DNA of 64,000 nt from a virus: the IMG/VR virus record IMGVR_UViG_3300024346_010589, positions 1-64,000 of that record. One strand, given 5' to 3'. Under the pieces are notes generated by a model. It worked only from the letters and a program-made list of their open reading frames with translations. It did not search any database and was not told the DNA's origin. Shown in pieces: positions 1-7,777 of this stretch. The translations under genes and the position numbers were made by a program. Position 1 is the stretch's first letter. Every line of letters begins with the position of its first letter.

Positions 1-31
1 TTGTTGAACCAACTAGTGTTTTGAAGATCAT
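1..31 (-). CDS. 5' end of a gene running off the left edge
   Basis: Four bases after the stop codon of the RecA-like gene, a minus-strand ATG at 29-31 opens a frame (MIFKTLVGST) with no stop before the window edge. The close spacing matches the tight operon style around it. Only ten codons are visible, so no product can be named, and the call rests on position and an open frame alone. Confidence 0.35.
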   Translation of the reverse strand, partial: MIFKTLVGST

Positions 32-35
32 TCTG

Positions 36-1157
36 TTAGGACTGATAGATTATTTCTGAAAAATGTTTGATTAAAAATTGTATTAAATCTGGGTTGGCTT
101 CAAGCAGGTCGTTTAGCTTTGGCTCTCCATGAAGTTTAGCGGGGAATTCATGGCCTTCTTTTTTTAGAAGCTCCACAAAGTCTTCTTCTACTGATATCCA
201 TGCGCCTTTCTTGCTGATGTAGCCCCATAAGTATAGCATATCAATAAGCTCCTTCTCTACCCATATAGAGGTTCCGTTCTTGCGCCCATATTTAATTGGG
301 TACTCGAGCACATAATTGGTTTTTTCATTAGGGGATTTCTTAACGGTCATTTTTGCGACATGCCCAATTATTTTATTTTTGTCATGGTCTAATGGCGCAC
401 TAGGATTCTCTAGTATTAGGTCTTTTTTGAACCTAGGCTCAAATTCAAGTATGTAATTAGCAAAGTGAAGAAGCGCATTACCTCCTGTAGCGGTAGTTTG
501 ACGAACAGGAGCCTTGCTATATGGGTCAAGCTTGATGTCCGCGCGAACTTGGGATATGAATATAGCCATGTGACCTCTTTTAGCGAGGGCGATACTCATC
601 TTTTGCATAAACTTTGCGCCCAACAGTGCCCCACCGGCAATCTTATGAGAGTCTTCAAAGTTTTTCTTGAGGTCATCCTTCATTATTAACCCGTCCAAGG
701 AGTCTAGCACAAAGCAATATTTTATAGCCTCAGGAGTCCGCGCAATAAGAACTCTCATCAAATCTAATACAGTTTCATATATATTGGACTCAAAAACAAA
801 ACAACTACCTTGCTCCCACTCGTCCTCTTTGGACACGAACTTTATTCCAGACCTCTCTCTTACCTCTCCCGACAATCTGCCCTCCGCTTTTATATAAACA
901 GCCTTTGCTTTTGGCATTTTCAAAAAGTTCTTAGCAACCTCTAAGGCTTCAGAGGTCTTGCCCCCTTCGTTTATACCAACAAACCTATGGAGCCCAGGTC
1001 CAAGCCCTCCACCTAACTCAAAGTCAACTTTTAAGCTGCCGCAAGACACTTTATAATCTATATCTTCTTCGTAGTTGTAGTGGTGCTCTTCGTTTTGTTT
1101 TAAAAAGCTTTTGAGTGAATCTATTGATCCAGTTTCTGTTTCTGTTTTTTTACTCAT
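36..1157 (-). CDS. RecA/UvsX-like recombinase
   Basis: A 373-residue RecA-fold ATPase that should form filaments on single-stranded DNA and drive strand exchange in phage replication and repair. The Walker A motif GINEGGKTS lies at residues 61-69. A Walker B-type strand (CFVLDSLDG) is near 148-156, followed by the RecA-type segment around SQVRADIK and a Gly-rich loop (TATGGNALLHF). The length is close to bacterial RecA and T4 UvsX; the sequence reads as a divergent phage member. It overlaps the upstream hypothetical gene by 4 nt (ATGA), so the pair is probably translationally coupled, and both are likely transcribed from the sigma70-like promoter at 1493-1521. SSB is encoded far away on the other strand at 39196. 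Confidence 0.88.
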   Translation of the reverse strand: MSKKTETETGSIDSLKSFLKQNEEHHYNYEEDIDYKVSCGSLKVDFELGGGLGPGLHRFVGINEGGKTSEALEVAKNFLKMPKAKAVYIKAEGRLSGEVRERSGIKFVSKEDEWEQGSCFVFESNIYETVLDLMRVLIARTPEAIKYCFVLDSLDGLIMKDDLKKNFEDSHKIAGGALLGAKFMQKMSIALAKRGHMAIFISQVRADIKLDPYSKAPVRQTTATGGNALLHFANYILEFEPRFKKDLILENPSAPLDHDKNKIIGHVAKMTVKKSPNEKTNYVLEYPIKYGRKNGTSIWVEKELIDMLYLWGYISKKGAWISVEEDFVELLKKEGHEFPAKLHGEPKLNDLLEANPDLIQFLIKHFSEIIYQS

Positions 1158-1486
1158 GATAGAAATTCTTTAATGTTTTTTGGTTTATTTTGTTTTATAT
1201 AATCTTCTCCTGTTTTTTCTTTTATATCTATTTGTTTATTAGGAGGTATGTTGTATGTGTATCTATTGTATTTCTTTTTGAGTTGATCTGCGTAGTAACC
1301 AGAGCGCAATACAATTATACTGTCAAGCTTCTTTGGGAACGATAAACCTTTCCAGAACCCATCAATAGGGTAGGATTCAATTAATATGTTTAGGGATTTT
1401 ATTTCCCTTCCCCAAAACAATCTCTTTTGAGTCTTGGGTTGTTCTATTAACTTTTCGATTACTTTCTTCTTTTCAGTTTGAGTCAC
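1154..1486 (-). CDS. hypothetical protein upstream of recA-like gene
   Basis: A 110-residue protein that I do not recognise. It begins at GTG (1484-1486); there is no internal Met, so this is the only plausible start. The chain is basic and polar (TEKKKVIEKLIEQ at the N terminus) with a hydrophobic beta-like core (SIIVLRSGYYADQLKKKY) and a lysine-rich tail. Its stop overlaps the RecA-like start by 4 nt, which suggests a role in the same recombination or replication step, possibly as a loader or partner, but nothing in the sequence proves that. The predicted transcription start coincides with the GTG, so the mRNA may be leaderless. Confidence 0.7.
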   Translation of the reverse strand: MTQTEKKKVIEKLIEQPKTQKRLFWGREIKSLNILIESYPIDGFWKGLSFPKKLDSIIVLRSGYYADQLKKKYNRYTYNIPPNKQIDIKEKTGEDYIKQNKPKNIKEFLS

Positions 1487-1492
1487 CTATTA

Positions 1493-1521
1493 ATAATAGC
1501 ACAAACGATAAAAAAAGTCAA
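1493..1521 (-). promoter_or_regulatory. sigma70-like promoter for the recA-like pair
   Basis: On the minus strand TTGACT (1516-1521) is followed after exactly 17 bp by TATTAT (1493-1498), matching the bacterial sigma70 -35/-10 consensus at 5 of 6 in both boxes. The expected start of transcription is about 6-7 bases downstream, at the GTG start codon itself, leaving essentially no 5' leader. Confidence 0.7.
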
Positions 1522-1525
1522 GGAA

Positions 1526-2362
1526 TTAAATGAAGTATCTTGGCTGGTATTTGTAGGGGTGTGACACTGGGAGATTATTTGAAGTACCCCACTTGTGAGC
1601 TAAATATCCTTCCATCTTTTCTTGGACTGAAGAGTCTTCAAAGAATACGAGCTCGGCAATGTATCCATTTATTGGGGCAAGCTCTGACTCATTAGCTCCA
1701 ACATTAAGTGATGAAAATGGATTGGTGCCAATGTTCCCTGAATTTTCAATTTCTCCATCAATCCTGATGGTAGAATTACTTCCGTTAAATTTGACAACAA
1801 GTAAAAGATCCTCTCCCTCATTGGCGGTGTTTTGGGGTGTGGTGAGGCTGTTATTTGAACCTGCTCCACTGCCCCCTAATATTTGAATTGAACTCAAGTT
1901 ACCATTCCTCCTTACCGACATTCTATTACCAGGCCCACTATTTTCAGTGCCAGCAATAATGAAATCCTGCTGGTTATTTATATTGCATTTGAAAATTACG
2001 GCAAGGTATAACCCATTGGAGTTTTGATCGTATGCAAAAGAATTATTCTCAAGCACCTGAGCAGGTAAGTCCCAGGTTAGTACGTTTAAATTATTAAGTG
2101 TCTCTACGCCCGTCTTGGGTGCAACTTTATTGGCGGTTAATACATTTAAGTGGAATCCATTGTCTGACTTATCGTCAACTTGAGACACGATTCCAGCAGA
2201 TTCCGTTATAGTGGATATGTCGCTTGCGTCGTACCACGCAAATATTGAAGCTTCTTCTGGGGTCCAGCGATTTTGAAAATTTTTAAGCTCAGTGTTGGGG
2301 TAAAATTTAGTCTGGTATGCGGAAGTTTTACCGATGAGCCTGAAGCTTGATATTTCTCCCAT
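1526..2362 (-). CDS. LamG-like receptor-binding/tail appendage protein
   Basis: A 278-residue protein. Residues 1-35 form a short unique head. The rest is a LamG/concanavalin-like beta-sandwich module, with the common phage and bacterial openings IFAWYDASDIST and DDKSDNGFHL and the closing helix KMEGYLAHKWGTSNNLP. Such modules bind glycans and sit at the ends of adhesins. The same module, almost identical at DNA level, forms the C terminus of the large fibre protein at 46393-49704. The gene starts with a TAATG one-base overlap with the upstream structural gene at 2362. I read it as a second receptor-binding tip or an accessory fibre; virion location is inferred, not shown. Confidence 0.75.
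   Translation of the reverse strand: MGEISSFRLIGKTSAYQTKFYPNTELKNFQNRWTPEEASIFAWYDASDISTITESAGIVSQVDDKSDNGFHLNVLTANKVAPKTGVETLNNLNVLTWDLPAQVLENNSFAYDQNSNGLYLAVIFKCNINNQQDFIIAGTENSGPGNRMSVRRNGNLSSIQILGGSGAGSNNSLTTPQNTANEGEDLLLVVKFNGSNSTIRIDGEIENSGNIGTNPFSSLNVGANESELAPINGYIAELVFFEDSSVQEKMEGYLAHKWGTSNNLPVSHPYKYQPRYFI
1587..2244. repeat. LamG-module duplication, copy L
   Basis: These 658 bp are collinear and of equal length with 46451-47108, both read on the minus strand. Most stretches are identical or nearly so. Differences cluster in short windows that change the protein, for example around 1700-1730 and 1840-1950. The similarity stops sharply beyond 2244. Confidence 0.9.
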
Positions 2363-3078
2363 TACAAATCATGCTTTTCCTGCAACAAGCAAGTTCCTGT
2401 AAAATTAGAATCACCTGTGAAGGTAACCCTGCTGTACCTGAAATTGAATTCATCGTAATAGCTAAAAGTTGTATCGGCGGAGGACTCGATTGTTCTTGTT
2501 TCTATTGGCGTCCAGTTGATTTCATCCATACTAGCTTCAAATATAAAATTACCGGTAAAGGTATTATTGGCACCAGTATAGCAATGAGCTATATAACCGT
2601 GCTTAATGTAAGAGGGCGATTCGGCTGGGTGGAGGTCGATAGAATCGCTAGACTCGCCAAGACTGGAGCTGCTTAAGTTTTTATTAGCTTCAATACTGAC
2701 GTAGGTCTTTGGGTTGACGGTTGGAACTGGATTAGTGTCAGATACATCTACGTCGCCCACCTGTAGATTGGCGCTAACAAAATCTGTGTCGCTGGTCAAA
2801 TTTCTAATATCTAGATCGGTAGATTCAATATTAATAGATTGATTTTCACTGGTATAAATGTTTACGGAGTCTTCGTCTTTGTCTAAATTTACGTTGATCT
2901 GCGCATCTTCTATGTTTACAGTCAGTAAGTCTCCAGTATTTAAAGGTCTCCAGCCGCCAACCTCAGAATTAATTCCTTGGTCCCATATGTATTGTAAATT
3001 TACATCTGGAGAATGTGATGCTTGACTGCTTCCACTAAAAAGAGGATTATCGTATGTGCGTGTAGGTATTGTGCTCAT
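2362..3078 (-). CDS. structural protein, probable fibre or appendage
   Basis: A 238-residue protein with no family I can name. The N terminus (RTYDNPLFSGSSQ) and the low-complexity Asp/Asn/Ser/Thr composition resemble phage tail appendage proteins. A central region with alternating polar and hydrophobic residues (NIEDAQINVNLD) suggests beta structure. The last 100 residues look like a compact beta domain (FTGNFIFEASMDEINWTPIETRTI), similar in style to the small sandwich domains that measure or bind carbohydrate in fibres. It is coupled to the LamG-like gene by a TAATG overlap, so the two may form one appendage. A GTGTATACC element precedes it at 3102-3106. Confidence 0.65.
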   Translation of the reverse strand: MSTIPTRTYDNPLFSGSSQASHSPDVNLQYIWDQGINSEVGGWRPLNTGDLLTVNIEDAQINVNLDKDEDSVNIYTSENQSINIESTDLDIRNLTSDTDFVSANLQVGDVDVSDTNPVPTVNPKTYVSIEANKNLSSSSLGESSDSIDLHPAESPSYIKHGYIAHCYTGANNTFTGNFIFEASMDEINWTPIETRTIESSADTTFSYYDEFNFRYSRVTFTGDSNFTGTCLLQEKHDL

Positions 3079-3111
3079 AATTTTTTTATCTCATAAAGGT
3101 ATACACTTTTT

Positions 3112-3546
3112 TTAGCGCCTTTTACTAGGAATTGCATAAAATCCAACAACCATAAAGCACAAATCCATGAAAGACGAGAGCATCAGGCCTCCGGTCATTT
3201 GAACTAGCTCCCAATCTTTAGCCCCAAATACCCAACTAAAGAAGCCCCATCTAGTTCCTTCTCCTTTTGGTATTATTAAGTCATAAGTTATGTCTGGATT
3301 GTGGGCGTAATAGATCATCAAATAACACATCGTAAAGGTTATCGACATAAAAAGTATACGTCTTGAGACTTTCACAAAAGGATCGCTTGCTTGAGCAGAT
3401 TGGTTTTTGCAAATAGCATCAAACATAGCTGCATCTTTGGCGGCTATAAAAAGTTGGTCTTGGCGTTTTTGTTCAAGCCAAGAATTAATTAAATTACAAA
3501 GCAGTTTGATTCCTGCCCCAAGAATTGTATTTAATATGGGCCCCAT
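3112..3546 (-). CDS. 3TM holin-like membrane protein
   Basis: A 144-residue protein with an amphipathic N-terminal segment (ILGAGIKLLCNLINSWL), a polar middle, a first clear membrane span near residues 65-82 (ILFMSITFTMCYLMIYYA) and a second near 119-138 (LMLSSFMDLCFMVVGFYAI). The layout matches the GTA_holin_3TM type of holin, which opens the inner membrane at lysis. No endolysin is directly adjacent; the nearest lysis candidates are at 24986-26733. Its start overlaps the preceding small gene by one base (TGATG). It could instead be a membrane-bound structural or injection protein. Confidence 0.55.
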   Translation of the reverse strand: MGPILNTILGAGIKLLCNLINSWLEQKRQDQLFIAAKDAAMFDAICKNQSAQASDPFVKVSRRILFMSITFTMCYLMIYYAHNPDITYDLIIPKGEGTRWGFFSWVFGAKDWELVQMTGGLMLSSFMDLCFMVVGFYAIPSKRR

Positions 3547-3740
3547 CAGTCCGGAAGCTTATCGTAGTCGGCCTTACTGCAGAATTTAGTCAGCTTGGTG
3601 CCGTCTTCATCTACCGCTTTTAAGGCATATCTTATCGATTGCTTTCCGGTCTTGGTTGTTTTCTCGTAAGCTTGTTTTGTTACGCTTGACTCATCAACTG
3701 AGACTTTTTTTTTCTTTTTTACGTTATAAAATTCGATCAT
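3546..3740 (-). CDS. small conserved phage protein (64 aa)
   Basis: It starts at the ATG at 3738-3740. An ATG further upstream in the same frame lies inside the epimerase gene and is rejected. The protein begins MIEFYNVKKKKKVSV and then has a KQSIRYALKAVDEDGTKLTK core and a KADYDKL end. I recognise this as a widespread small protein of unknown function in phages and bacteria. It is basic at the N terminus. The preceding 17-bp gap contains a GTGTAAATA element. Its one-base overlap with the holin-like gene suggests co-expression. Confidence 0.7.
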   Translation of the reverse strand: MIEFYNVKKKKKVSVDESSVTKQAYEKTTKTGKQSIRYALKAVDEDGTKLTKFCSKADYDKLPD

Positions 3741-3757
3741 AGTAAAAGTATTTACAC

Positions 3758-4750
3758 TTAATACCCTGATGAATCGCTGCAATTTTGCATCTGATCGTAA
3801 ATCCAAGCATAAGTTTTCTCGAGTCCATCTTGTAGGCTGATTGATGGAGCCCATCCAAGAACCTCTTTGATCATTTCATTGTCGCTATTTCGACCACGAA
3901 CTCCTTGTGGCGCATCAAGATTGTAGTTTCTTTTTAATTTAATGCCTCCAATGCCTTCGGCTATATCAACCAGCTGATTGATTGAAACCATTTCGTCGCT
4001 GCCTAAATTCAATGGACGAGTGTCGCCTTTTTTCCACATCAAGTCCATTCCGGTTATGCAATCGTCGATATACATAAAAGAACGAGTTTGTTCGCCATCG
4101 CCCCAGATTTCAATTTCATGATTGCCGCTCATCTTAGCGTCAATAACTTTGCGGCAAATAGCTGCTGGAGCTTTTTCGCGGCCTCCGCGCCATGTGCCAT
4201 AAGGGCCATAAACATTGTGGTATCGACAGACCCTAGAGTCAATATTAAAGTCTTTGCCGTAGTAAGAAGTTAAGATCTCGCTAAAGAGTTTCTCCCAGCC
4301 ATATCCATCTTCCGGATTTGCCGGGTATGCAGTGTGCTCTTTTAAGCCCTGGGAGGCCGCATCTCTAATGTCGGACTGAATCTCTTGAGGGTAAATGCAG
4401 GCAGAGGAGCTATAGAGTATTTCTTTTACTCCATTGTCTCTAGCCGCCATAAGCATATGCGCCTGAATTAAAACTGATTCCATACAAAGAGCATGATTAT
4501 TTTGAATGAAACCCATGCCACCCATGTTGCAGGCAAGATTGTAGATTCGCTCAACACCTTTTGATAGATTATAGCAATGGTGCTTTTCCCCAAGATCACA
4601 GTCAAAATGATTTTCAGCAGCATCAAAAGTTTGATACCACTCTTCTGATGGTTTAATATCGGCAGCAATAACTTCGTGCCCTTGAGCTAGCAAATCTTTA
4701 ACTAAATAACCGGCAATAAAGCCGCCTGCTCCTCCTACTAATATTTTCAT
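3758..4750 (-). CDS. GDP-mannose 3,5-epimerase family protein
   Basis: A 330-residue extended short-chain dehydrogenase. The NAD-binding motif GGAGGFIAG lies at 6-14. The segment CNMGGMGFIQ is near 74-83, and SSACIYP carries C118. Y150 and K154 form the YxxxK pair, and K193 lies in GGREKAPAAICRK. These correspond, at near-constant offset, to the catalytic Cys145, Tyr174, Lys178 and Lys217 of the plant GDP-mannose 3,5-epimerase that makes GDP-L-galactose and GDP-L-gulose. Family assignment is strong; the exact product is inferred. It is the last gene of the glycan island and complements Gmd and Fcl at 31550-33543, which use the same donor, GDP-mannose. It overlaps the upstream methyltransferase by 4 nt. 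Confidence 0.85.
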   Translation of the reverse strand: MKILVGGAGGFIAGYLVKDLLAQGHEVIAADIKPSEEWYQTFDAAENHFDCDLGEKHHCYNLSKGVERIYNLACNMGGMGFIQNNHALCMESVLIQAHMLMAARDNGVKEILYSSSACIYPQEIQSDIRDAASQGLKEHTAYPANPEDGYGWEKLFSEILTSYYGKDFNIDSRVCRYHNVYGPYGTWRGGREKAPAAICRKVIDAKMSGNHEIEIWGDGEQTRSFMYIDDCITGMDLMWKKGDTRPLNLGSDEMVSINQLVDIAEGIGGIKLKRNYNLDAPQGVRGRNSDNEMIKEVLGWAPSISLQDGLEKTYAWIYDQMQNCSDSSGY

Positions 4751-5313
4751 TTTTTTGTTAATGAATATTGAAATTTAAAGATTTCAAAATTTTCTATTTC
4801 ATCAAAATAACATTCCAAAAATGTATCTACCGCTGGTATGATCCCGAAATCAAGCAGTTTAATTTGAGCGTCATCGTCTTGGTAGGCATTTCCGCATAGA
4901 AATCCGCCGGGTTTTAATTTGCGCCACCAGTTCTCTAAATCTTTTTGAGCAAAAGAATATGAATGGTTGGCATCTAGGTAGATCCAGTCAAGCGATTCGT
5001 CTGCGAAATCATAAAGAGCATCAATCGAATATTTTTCTATGACATTAACTCTTGAATCAGTGTAAAATTTATCCTTCACTTCTTGCTTGATGACGTCTAT
5101 TTCTTCTTGAGGAATAGCATGCCATCTAGCTGGAATATCCATTATGCTAACCCATGGGTCAACCAAATAAAGCGCTGATGGTTCCATTTTTATAATAAAC
5201 TCAGAAAAATCTCCCCTAAAAACACCTATTTCTGCGCATTTATCGCCGGGCTTTATTTTTTCCAATAGAGAGAGTCTTGAGTCGTCTAGTTCAAATTTGT
5301 ATGGTAATGGCAT
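4747..5313 (-). CDS. SAM-dependent methyltransferase (Methyltransf_24-like), copy A
   Basis: A 188-residue class I methyltransferase. The SAM-binding motif I is KCAEIGVFRGDFS near residues 25-37. Motif II acidic strands are LYLVDPW and LDWIYLDANHSY, followed by the KPGGFLCG loop. This family often sits in polysaccharide loci and may O-methylate sugars. A clear paralogue lies at 6528-7070 with the same architecture (CVEVGVWKGDLS, DWIYIDGNHSY, KSGGYLCGDDY). In copy A the DDY of the other copy is replaced by NAYQDDD. The substrate is not known. A GTGTATAATATAT element occurs about 55 bp upstream of the start, inside the previous gene. Confidence 0.75.
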   Translation of the reverse strand: MPLPYKFELDDSRLSLLEKIKPGDKCAEIGVFRGDFSEFIIKMEPSALYLVDPWVSIMDIPARWHAIPQEEIDVIKQEVKDKFYTDSRVNVIEKYSIDALYDFADESLDWIYLDANHSYSFAQKDLENWWRKLKPGGFLCGNAYQDDDAQIKLLDFGIIPAVDTFLECYFDEIENFEIFKFQYSLTKK

Positions 5314-5318
5314 TTTGT

Positions 5319-5912
5319 TTAAAATTTATAATTATATTGCTTTATGTCTTGTTTATATATATTATACACAATATTCTTGCTATCTTCTATGTATAATTCT
5401 CTATAGTCTTTATTGTTTGTTGAGTTTGTTTTTGGTAGGTTCTTCATTGGGAGGTTTAAGCGAGAGCGAATACTGAAGTAATCATGCTGTATGTTCTCGT
5501 GCCGACCAATAAAATCAACAGGCTCATCTAAGAAATAAGAGAACGGTTGAAAGTGAATCCCAGACTCATAGGAGCCATCTTCTCTTTTCATTAGTTGCTT
5601 GAAGTCGCCTATGTGATTAACAAAACCGCTGAAGTCTAGTTTGTTAGCCAGGTCAGCTATAATACTGTTTCTTTTGTACCATCTATGGCCCGGAACTAAT
5701 TTTTGAAAATACCTATAAGCAGAAGCAACCCTATCGTATGGATTTCGAATAAACGTAAAAGAAAAATATCCTTGGCTGATGTAATCAAAATGACAAGAAG
5801 CTGGACTATGCCCAGAGAAACCCACAGAAGTTAATTTTAAGTCAAGATTAATTGAACTACCAGCACACTTAGGAATATGCACGAATACGCACTTCAACTT
5901 TTCTGAAATCAT
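5319..5912 (-). CDS. sulfotransferase (Sulfotransfer_2 type), first of four
   Basis: A 197-residue PAPS-dependent sulfotransferase. The 5'-phosphosulfate loop VFVHIPKCAGSS is at about residues 9-20 and the 3'-phosphate-binding segment FIRNPYDRVASAY near 54-66. Between and after them are the family's aromatic-rich helices. Enzymes of this type transfer sulfate to hydroxyls or amines of carbohydrates. Three more sulfotransferases lie at 17373, 18872 and 19662. No PAPS synthase is visible, so PAPS would have to come from the host. The gene is flanked by a methyltransferase and a WcbI-like gene, consistent with sugar modification. Confidence 0.85.
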   Translation of the reverse strand: MISEKLKCVFVHIPKCAGSSINLDLKLTSVGFSGHSPASCHFDYISQGYFSFTFIRNPYDRVASAYRYFQKLVPGHRWYKRNSIIADLANKLDFSGFVNHIGDFKQLMKREDGSYESGIHFQPFSYFLDEPVDFIGRHENIQHDYFSIRSRLNLPMKNLPKTNSTNNKDYRELYIEDSKNIVYNIYKQDIKQYNYKF

Positions 5913-5916
5913 TATT

Positions 5917-6531
5917 TTATTGGTCGAATGGGTACCCAGAGTTAAGGTATGTTTTGTAATCTTTTTTGGAGAAATAATCCCATCCGGTTAATTTGCATAG
6001 ACCCAAGATAACTTCAAGAAAATAAAAAGAATTTGGATGAACTTTATATCCATCTTTCAAAATTTTTGTTTGACCATGAATTTTATCTTTATTTTTTAAG
6101 ATTATGTTGTAACCGCAAATGTTGATATTATATTTCCTTGACCTATCTTTCATTCCCATAAGTTTAGATTCGTCTTTTGGGTCATAAAAGTAATCGCTGA
6201 AACTGATTACTTGGCAGGCTTTAGTTTCGTAGGATTGTATTTTTTTGTAATTGTGTATCTTTGAGGTCTCTTCTTTTATGGGTTGGTAGATGATATGTGT
6301 AGCAGACTCCAGAAAGTCAATGGATTCTAAATTATTATATATACTATTGCTGAGCTGATCTCCCCATATGTTTTTGTCACGAAACATTGGTAGGGGACGC
6401 TCCCCGAGAATGCAATCGGGACATATATACTTGCAGGAGGATAGGAAATTTAATTTCCCTAGGTACCAGCATAAAGCTTGAGCTTGACAGTTGCCAACTA
6501 CAGCGACTTTGGTCGAGCCATCATGATTCAT
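5917..6531 (-). CDS. WcbI-like polysaccharide biosynthesis protein
   Basis: A 204-residue protein opening with VAVVGNCQAQAL (residues 9-20), the signature nucleotide-binding loop of the WcbI family found in capsule loci. Known members bind CoA or related adenosine phosphates and are linked to acetylation of capsule heptose. The middle carries the family-like HIIYQPIKEETSK and the C terminus has YKVHPNSFYFLEVILGL. It overlaps the methyltransferase upstream by 4 nt and lies 4 nt from the sulfotransferase, so these three genes form one coupled modifying unit. The reaction here is inference; it could act as an acyl- or sulfo-transfer accessory. Confidence 0.6.
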   Translation of the reverse strand: MNHDGSTKVAVVGNCQAQALCWYLGKLNFLSSCKYICPDCILGERPLPMFRDKNIWGDQLSNSIYNNLESIDFLESATHIIYQPIKEETSKIHNYKKIQSYETKACQVISFSDYFYDPKDESKLMGMKDRSRKYNINICGYNIILKNKDKIHGQTKILKDGYKVHPNSFYFLEVILGLCKLTGWDYFSKKDYKTYLNSGYPFDQ

Positions 6532-7070
6532 TTCTTCTGGAAAACAAATTGATCTTTAATTAATTCCGAATGATTAATTTCAGATTCGCGCTCTTGCCTG
6601 AACTCGTCAACAGCCTGCACAATCCCGAATTGCAATTCTTCAACTTGATATTTTCCTTCGATATAATCATCGCCGCACAAATAACCTCCACTCTTAAGCT
6701 TTGGCCACCAGCCATTAAGGTCTTCTTTTACAAATTCATAGCTGTGATTGCCGTCAATATAAATCCAATCCACAGAACCATCTTTAATATCAGCCATTGC
6801 ATCAACGGAAAATTTTCGTATTAACTTAACCTTTTTGTTGAAGAAGAACCTTCTTTTTACCGTGTTGTAAATATCATCTAAGTTTTTTTGCTCAGTATTG
6901 TGAAGGCGGCCTTCTACATCGTTGATAGTTTGCCAGGGGTCAATTAAGTAAAGCTCAGAAATTGGAAGCTGAGCTATATGCCTAGACAAATCACCCTTCC
7001 AAACTCCAACCTCCACACAAACTGCGTCGTTTTTAATAAATTGCAATACTCCTTTGTTTCCTAAGCTCAT
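6528..7070 (-). CDS. SAM-dependent methyltransferase (Methyltransf_24-like), copy B
   Basis: A 180-residue paralogue of the protein at 4747-5313. It has CVEVGVWKGDLSRHI as SAM motif I, LYLIDPWQTI, SVDWIYIDGNHSYEF and LKSGGYLCGDDY. The shared order, including the AVD(E/T)F segment near the C terminus, shows a duplication that has since diverged widely. Two related methyltransferases suggest methylation at two different sugar positions. The gene is 2 nt from the upstream glycosyltransferase and overlaps the WcbI-like gene by 4 nt. Confidence 0.75.
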   Translation of the reverse strand: MSLGNKGVLQFIKNDAVCVEVGVWKGDLSRHIAQLPISELYLIDPWQTINDVEGRLHNTEQKNLDDIYNTVKRRFFFNKKVKLIRKFSVDAMADIKDGSVDWIYIDGNHSYEFVKEDLNGWWPKLKSGGYLCGDDYIEGKYQVEELQFGIVQAVDEFRQERESEINHSELIKDQFVFQKK

Positions 7071-7072
7071 TT

Positions 7073-7777
7073 TTAGTCCTTATATATTATTGTTTTTTCA
7101 CATTCAGGTAGTTTTGGTATTTTAAAACCATCCTTCCTCATATTATACACTAAATTTTTTGTCATTTTGCCGGCATCCAGAGATTCAGCCATGTTGATTT
7201 GATTACTACTGGTGGCGTATAGATCTTTGACTGGCTTGAAGTTCATTATCGGATAAAGCTTTAATAGTGGGTAGTGCTCTTCTAATCTTTCGTTCAGGTA
7301 CAAATATTCGATCACTTCTTTTTTGATTAGTTGGGGTTGAAATATCTGATGGTGATTTTTCTTTTTGATTAAATTGTGGCCGCCGATGTTTGTTGTGCCT
7401 TTTAGATGGCTTTTGTGGGCGTCTGCATTTTTTGTAAACATAAAGCCGCCAATATTCGGAGCGTTGAATTGATAAAGGTCTTTTATTATTTGTTTGTTTT
7501 TAAAATCCAATATGTATTTGTCATCTTGCGCCCACCATACAAATTCGTCAGGATTAACCACAGAAAGTAAAGTCCGGATGGTTGGCTTAACCGCGCTATC
7601 GGTCTGTAATAGTTTGATTTTATCGGCGCCGTATTTATCTACTAAATGGTTGGGCTTGATTTTGTTCCACGGAACGTAAAAAACAAAAGGATTACCAGGC
7701 CAGCATTTAAAATATGTGTGCAGGACGTACTCCATGATCGGCATGTTTCGATCAAAAGTAAAACAAATAGCTTTCAT
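7073..7777 (-). CDS. putative glycosyltransferase (GT-A-like)
   Basis: A 234-residue protein beginning with a beta strand (MKAICFTFDRNMPIMEY) and containing an acidic, aromatic motif FVWWAQDDKYIL near residues 100-111. That motif resembles the metal-binding DxD of GT-A glycosyltransferases. No membrane span is present. The C terminus is basic. I cannot assign a CAZy family. The role is suggested mainly by the motif and by the surrounding transferases. A GTGTATAATAT element lies inside the gene at about 7144-7153 on the minus strand. Confidence 0.5.
   Translation of the reverse strand: MKAICFTFDRNMPIMEYVLHTYFKCWPGNPFVFYVPWNKIKPNHLVDKYGADKIKLLQTDSAVKPTIRTLLSVVNPDEFVWWAQDDKYILDFKNKQIIKDLYQFNAPNIGGFMFTKNADAHKSHLKGTTNIGGHNLIKKKNHHQIFQPQLIKKEVIEYLYLNERLEEHYPLLKLYPIMNFKPVKDLYATSSNQINMAESLDAGKMTKNLVYNMRKDGFKIPKLPECEKTIIYKD

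Noticed and set aside
1526-2362. Diversity-generating retroelement (template and variable repeat pair with 46393-49704)
   Set aside because: The differences between the two LamG copies are not limited to adenines of one copy, and no reverse transcriptase is seen nearby.
3741-3854. N-terminal extension of the small protein at 3546
   Set aside because: It would read through the 3' end of the epimerase gene in another frame; the family-like start is the ATG at 3740.
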